Origin: CAYQXJ01 sp964421565
GTDB taxonomy: Bacteria > Planctomycetota > Brocadiia > SM23-32
Direction: 5' to 3'
NCBI GenBank assembly: GCA_964421565.1
Contig: CAYQXJ010000022.1
Span: forward strand, 1 to 34,891
Length of the DNA: 34,891 bases
A program made the translations under genes and the position numbers. This document shows, one piece after another, positions 32,024 through 34,891 of the stretch (positions within the stretch are counted from its first letter, which is position 1; each line of letters begins with the position of its first letter). The notes under the pieces were generated by a model that was given only the letters and a program-made list of their open reading frames with translations, did not search any database and was not told where the DNA came from.

Positions 32024-32266
32024 CTACTCGGCGTCCGCTGCCGGCGCTGCACACCGGTGCAGCTCGATGGCGGCGTCCGGGCATATCGTAGCGCAACGCG
32101 CACAGCCGCTGCAATCCGCCTCCTCGCGCACGGCGGCCGTCTGGACGCCCTGTCTGTTCGGCATGCGGCGGATAAACAGCTTGCCCCGCTCGCAGAACTC
32201 CACGCAGAGCCCACAGCCCTTGCAGAAGCGTTCCAACACAACTACCTCGAACTCACTGCTTGACAT
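32024..32266 (-). CDS. 2x[4Fe-4S] ferredoxin-like delta subunit
   Basis: An 80-residue iron-sulfur protein. Two cluster motifs are clear: Cys15, 18, 21 and 25 (CKGCGLCVEFC) and Cys52, 55, 58 and 62 (CSGCARCATIC followed by Pro). It is the delta (KorD/VorD) subunit that passes electrons to external ferredoxin. It overlaps the nadK end by 14 bases, so these genes are one transcript. The start is preceded by GGAGG about 12 bases away. Confidence 0.93.
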   Translation of the reverse strand: MSSSEFEVVVLERFCKGCGLCVEFCERGKLFIRRMPNRQGVQTAAVREEADCSGCARCATICPDAAIELHRCAAPAADAE

Positions 32267-33092
32267 AGCGCGGCTGCCCCCTCCAGTCCAGTTTGTTGCG
32301 CAAGGTCTCGAAGAAGCTCTGTCGGCCCGTCTTGATCAGCCTCAAGGGCTCCTGCGCACGTCGCACGCTCACCACATCGTCCGGCAACAACTCGCAGTTC
32401 ACCTGGCCATCCACCGTCAGGGCGGGGGTCTCCGGAGCCTCGCTCGCGGCAACGGTAAGCGTCACATCAGGGGGCAGCACCAGGGGCCGGTTGCTCAGCG
32501 TGTGCGGGCATATCGGGGTGACGACGAACGCCTGCAGCTCGGGATCCACGATCGGCCCCCCGGCGGCCATGCTATGCGCGGTGGAGCCCACCGGTGTGGC
32601 CACGATCAGGCCGTCCGCCCGGTACTGGGTCACGGCCTCCCCGCCCACGCAAAGGTCCACGGTTATCAGGCGGCTCAGTGCCGTGCGGCTCACCACGGCG
32701 TCATTCAGCCCTATGGTGTCGAGAACTGGCTCTCCGTCGCGCTCCAGCACGCAGTGGAGCATCATCCGTTCGGCCAGGCGGTAGCGGCCCTCCAGCGCGC
32801 AACTGAGCAGGCCCTCCGCGTCCTCGACACTGCCCTCGGTGAGGAAGCCGAACTTGCCGACGTTGACGCCCAGCAGCGGCACACCGTTTCCGCCGGTAGC
32901 CCGGGCGGCGCGCAGCATCGAGCCGTCCCCGCCGAGGACCACGGCGAAGTCCACCTGCTCGGGCCGCACTGTCGACTCCATATCCAGGTCGACCCGCACC
33001 TGGGCCCGCTGTGCCAGCCACGACTCCAGCCGCTCCAGCGCGCGCAGCACGCCTTCCTTGCGTTTATTGCCGAGTATGACAACCCTTTTCAT
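32253..33092 (-). CDS. nadK: NAD kinase
   Basis: A 279-residue enzyme that phosphorylates NAD to NADP in the cytoplasm. Seen: the GGDGS motif (54-58), GLNDAVVSR, and ADGLIVATPVGSTAHSMAAG with the catalytic and ATP-contact residues, plus GPIVDPELQAF. ATG 33092 is chosen because GGAG lies a few bases before it and the protein begins at strand 1 (RVVILGN); a longer frame to 33215 overlaps xseB and adds no conserved sequence. It lies 20 bases after xseB and overlaps the ferredoxin gene. NAD kinase in an oxidoreductase operon may tie NADP supply to ferredoxin-linked metabolism. Confidence 0.95.
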   Translation of the reverse strand: MKRVVILGNKRKEGVLRALERLESWLAQRAQVRVDLDMESTVRPEQVDFAVVLGGDGSMLRAARATGGNGVPLLGVNVGKFGFLTEGSVEDAEGLLSCALEGRYRLAERMMLHCVLERDGEPVLDTIGLNDAVVSRTALSRLITVDLCVGGEAVTQYRADGLIVATPVGSTAHSMAAGGPIVDPELQAFVVTPICPHTLSNRPLVLPPDVTLTVAASEAPETPALTVDGQVNCELLPDDVVSVRRAQEPLRLIKTGRQSFFETLRNKLDWRGQPRYVKQ

Positions 33093-33112
33093 GCGACTCC
33101 GGTTTGCCGACG

Positions 33113-33379
33113 CTACTGGGGGGGTGGCTCGAAGGGCTCCTCCTCCAGTTCGCCCTCCACGGTCTCGACCAGCTTGCGCACCTTCAACTCCGCCTCGCCG
33201 AGCGTCTTCTGGCAACGCCGGTAGGCCGCGATGCCTTCTTCGTAGAGCTTCAGGCTCTCCTCGAGGGGCAGGTTCCCCTCTTCGAGCTTCTGCACGATCT
33301 GCTCGAGCTTCTGCAGGTCCTGCTCGAACCCGCCAGCCGGTTCTGCAACGGGTTCTTCGGCGGGTCCCTGACCGGGCAT
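33113..33379 (-). CDS. xseB: Exodeoxyribonuclease VII small subunit
   Basis: An 88-residue protein. FEQDLQKLEQIVQKLEEGN, then LPLEESLKLYEEGIAAYRRC and a helical KVRKLVETVEGE end, are the standard XseB pattern. It partners XseA, the large nuclease subunit, in single-strand DNA degradation; xseA is not within the window. Acidic tail. It is the first gene of a nadK and oxidoreductase operon, from a promoter shared (face to face) with the PflX-like gene. Confidence 0.93.
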   Translation of the reverse strand: MPGQGPAEEPVAEPAGGFEQDLQKLEQIVQKLEEGNLPLEESLKLYEEGIAAYRRCQKTLGEAELKVRKLVETVEGELEEEPFEPPPQ

Positions 33380-33429
33380 CGCTGCGTTACCCCCAGGCTT
33401 CTGAACAGGCCCTGAACGGGCGGAGGCAC

Positions 33430-33458
33430 TTGCCGCCCCGCAAGCAACTCATTATAGT
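33430..33458 (+). promoter_or_regulatory. Candidate promoter of the PflX-like gene
   Basis: TTGCCG (4 of 6), a 17-base spacer, TATAGT (5 of 6), overlapping the -10 of the opposite xseB promoter. Confidence 0.55.
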
Positions 33459-33479
33459 CGAGACCGAGGCGGAATCCAA
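33451..33479 (-). promoter_or_regulatory. Candidate promoter of the xseB-nadK-oxidoreductase operon
   Basis: Minus strand TTGGAT (3 of 6), a 17-base spacer, TATAAT (6 of 6 for -10). It shares its -10 patch with the PflX-like promoter on the other strand. Confidence 0.6.
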
Positions 33480-33542
33480 AAAGAAAGCCGCGCCCGCGTG
33501 CAGCGAGGGGGGGGACGCGCGATCGCGGAAGGGAGAGCGGCA

Positions 33543-34412
33543 GTGGCGGATGCGCCGAGCGAGCGGGCAGTGCAGAACGCGTACAGGCTGGCTGACCCCT
33601 GCCGGCTGTGCCCGCGCATCTGCCGCGTGAGCCGCCCGAGGGGAGAGCGTGGCTACTGCGGGGTCGGGGCCCGGCCGGTTGTCGCGAGCGTTGGCCCCCA
33701 CTTCGGCGAAGAGCCGCCCCTGGTGGGCAGCGGAGGCAGCGGCACCATCTTCCTGTCCGGCTGCAACCTGCTCTGCGTCTTCTGCCAGAACTTCGAGATC
33801 AGCCACGGCCTGTCCGGGCGGGAGGATTCGCCCCATGGGCTCGCCGAGCAGATGCTGGAGCTGGAGCGCAGGGGATGCCAGAACATTAACTTTGTCACCC
33901 CCTCGCACGTCAGCCCCTGGCTGATGGACGCCACCCGCCGGGCGCGGCAGCGCGGACTGCGCCTGCCGATCGTCTGGAACTGCGGGGGCTACGAACTCCG
34001 CCACACGCTGGAGCTGCTGGAAGGCACGGTGGATATCTACATGCCCGACGCGAAGTTTTGGGACCCTGACCTCGCCTTCCGCTATCTGAACGCGCGGGAT
34101 TACCCCGAACGCATGCGCGAATCCCTGAGGGAGATGCATCGCCAGGTCGGCCCGCTGCAGCTCCGCGACGGCGTGGCCACCCGCGGACTGCTGGTGCGCC
34201 ACCTCGTTATGCCCGGCGCCGTCGAGGACAGCCGAAGGGCCCTTCGCTGGATCGCCGAGGAGCTCAGCGCCGATACATACCTCAACGTGATGGCGCAGTA
34301 CCGTCCCATGCACCGGGCGCATGAGTATCCGGAGATCAGCGGCCCCCTCCCCCCCGGCGAATACCGCCAGGTGCGCACCTACGCCGAATCCCTCGGGCTG
34401 AACCTGGTGTGA
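33543..34412 (+). CDS. PflX-like (COG1313) radical SAM protein
   Basis: A 289-residue radical SAM protein. Seen: an N-terminal cysteine region (Cys20, 23, 27 and 39: CRLCPRIC and GYCG), the GSGGSGTIFLSGCNLLCVFC block with cluster Cys74, 78 and 81, then NINFVTPSHV, WNCGGYE, VDIYMPDAKF, and RHLVMPGA, all typical of COG1313 (PflX, related to pyruvate formate-lyase activases). The target is not known. GTG 33543 is preferred: it follows GGAAGGGAGAG by four bases, and the GTG at 33498 does not. No glycyl-radical enzyme gene is visible next to it. Relation to the adjacent operon is only by shared promoter region. Confidence 0.9.
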   Translation: MADAPSERAVQNAYRLADPCRLCPRICRVSRPRGERGYCGVGARPVVASVGPHFGEEPPLVGSGGSGTIFLSGCNLLCVFCQNFEISHGLSGREDSPHGLAEQMLELERRGCQNINFVTPSHVSPWLMDATRRARQRGLRLPIVWNCGGYELRHTLELLEGTVDIYMPDAKFWDPDLAFRYLNARDYPERMRESLREMHRQVGPLQLRDGVATRGLLVRHLVMPGAVEDSRRALRWIAEELSADTYLNVMAQYRPMHRAHEYPEISGPLPPGEYRQVRTYAESLGLNLV

Positions 34413-34458
34413 AGTCTACCGGCAGCACCATTCATGGCCATAATGGCCCTCGCCGGGA

Positions 34459-34487
34459 TTGACGATGGACGGCCCGTGCGGTATTGT
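34459..34487 (+). promoter_or_regulatory. Candidate promoter of the YbaK-like gene
   Basis: TTGACG (5 of 6), a 17-base spacer, TATTGT (4 of 6). Transcription would begin near 34494, with a structured leader of about 85 bases. Confidence 0.55.
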
Positions 34488-34498
34488 ACGTGTCTGGT

Positions 34499-34544
34499 GG
34501 CGGCAAGGGCCGCCGGCTGCCCGGGCCCTGTCCCGTGCCCGGGC
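34499..34544 (+). other. Two GC-rich hairpins in the leader of the YbaK-like gene
   Basis: GGCGGC, four-base loop AAGG, GCCGCC (34499-34514), then GCCCGGG (34519-34525) paired with CCCGGGC (34538-34544). They sit between the predicted transcription start and the ribosome site at about 34567-34573. No known riboswitch class is recognised; the fold may simply follow base composition. Confidence 0.35.
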
Positions 34545-34579
34545 GCGCCTTCACTCGGGGGTATGAGGGAGGATAGGCG

Positions 34580-34891
34580 ATGGACGTGCATGAGTATCTG
34601 AAGGAGCAGGGGGTGGAGTTCGAGGTCATTCCGCACGAGCAGGCATTCACCGCGCAGGAGGTGGCGGCCGTCGAGCACGAGACGGGCCATCACGTCGCCA
34701 AGACTGTGATCGCAAAGTCGGCAGACGACTACTTCATGTTTGTGCTGCCGGCGAGCCGGTACGTGGACCTGCAGAAGGCGTCTCAGGTGGTCGGCGAGGA
34801 GCTGGAGCTGGCCGAAGAGGAAGAAATGAAAGACCTCTTCCCCGACTGCGAGGTCGGCGCCGAGCCGCCGTTCGGGGGCGAGTACGGCCTG
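34580..34891 (+). CDS. YbaK/EbsC-type aminoacyl-tRNA deacylase-like protein (3' end cut by window)
   Basis: The window ends in frame after 104 codons. It begins MDVHEYLKEQGVEFEVIPHE and contains HVAKTVIAK (Lys41/46 region) and FVLPASRYVDL, which are the pattern of the YbaK/ProX editing-domain fold that hydrolyses misacylated tRNA. The start has GGGAGGATAGG seven bases upstream. Because the end is missing, length and catalytic set cannot be completed. Alone here, so no context beyond the upstream radical SAM gene. Confidence 0.85.
   Translation, partial: MDVHEYLKEQGVEFEVIPHEQAFTAQEVAAVEHETGHHVAKTVIAKSADDYFMFVLPASRYVDLQKASQVVGEELELAEEEEMKDLFPDCEVGAEPPFGGEYGL

Noticed and set aside
31911..33224. 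437-codon plus-strand frame across vorB, ferredoxin and nadK
   Set aside because: It covers three genes with canonical motifs on the other strand; low-complexity composition.

Overview
The window is about 35 kb of GC-rich, densely coding bacterial chromosome with no rRNA, tRNA, CRISPR array, insertion sequence or phage gene that I can see. The gene set (sigma-54 PspF, a Psp operon, MsbA-like exporter, Tat-exported propeller protein, LTxxQ-type periplasmic protein, uroporphyrinogen-decarboxylase-like protein, GH4/GH42/GH5-like enzymes, four-subunit 2-oxoacid:ferredoxin oxidoreductase) suggests a diderm, probably anaerobic or facultative, sugar-degrading bacterium. By general gene repertoire it resembles Armatimonadota, Planctomycetota or Hydrogenedentota-type lineages; this is inference, and no marker gene here settles the phylum. 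Shine-Dalgarno sites are strong (GGAGG type), start/stop overlaps are common, and many promoters look like ordinary -35/-10 pairs with 16-18 base spacers.

Layout. 1-3179 (minus): lemA, then a secreted protein with only the DUF2207 N-terminal region, then a full DUF2207 membrane protein cut by the window edge. 3335-5194 (plus): APC permease fused to a PTS EIIA-like domain. 5212-11566 (minus): GH4 glycosidase, Tat-exported FG-GAP propeller protein, UroD-like protein and HemW. 11737-15628 (plus): a membrane protein, ECF sigma factor, zinc-finger anti-sigma factor, Spy/CpxP-like protein, a lysine-free Arg/Gln-rich secreted protein and a Met-rich secreted protein with three internal repeats, closed by a strong hairpin. 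15778-18036 (plus): GH5-like clan A hydrolase. 18045-21360: divergent pspF and a pspA / three PspB-like / pspC operon with a near-ideal sigma-54 promoter. 21377-24338 (minus): aldo/keto reductase and GH42. 24462-26252 (minus): tail-anchored pseudokinase, divergent from 26454-28789 (plus): MsbA-like ABC exporter and a small coiled-coil membrane protein. 28872-29351 (minus): ferritin-like protein. 29473-33379 (minus): xseB, nadK, ferredoxin, alpha, beta and gamma subunits of a 2-oxoacid:ferredoxin oxidoreductase. 33543-34412 (plus): PflX-like radical SAM protein. 34580-end (plus): YbaK-like protein, truncated.

How the genes fit together. Three blocks concern the envelope: the Psp system, the ECF-controlled set of secreted basic/Met-rich proteins, and LemA/DUF2207. 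Two or three blocks concern carbohydrates: GH4 with the propeller protein, the GH5-like enzyme, and AKR with GH42. The xseB-to-gamma-subunit cluster couples NADP supply and ferredoxin-linked oxoacid oxidation in one transcript. The most promising candidates for something undescribed are the sigma/anti-sigma operon with its unusual secreted cargo, the triplicated PspB-like module, and the tail-anchored pseudokinase facing an ABC exporter.

There is no gene-free stretch above 300 bases. The largest gaps (19086-19286, 26253-26453, 34413-34579, 33380-33542) all carry recognisable promoters.
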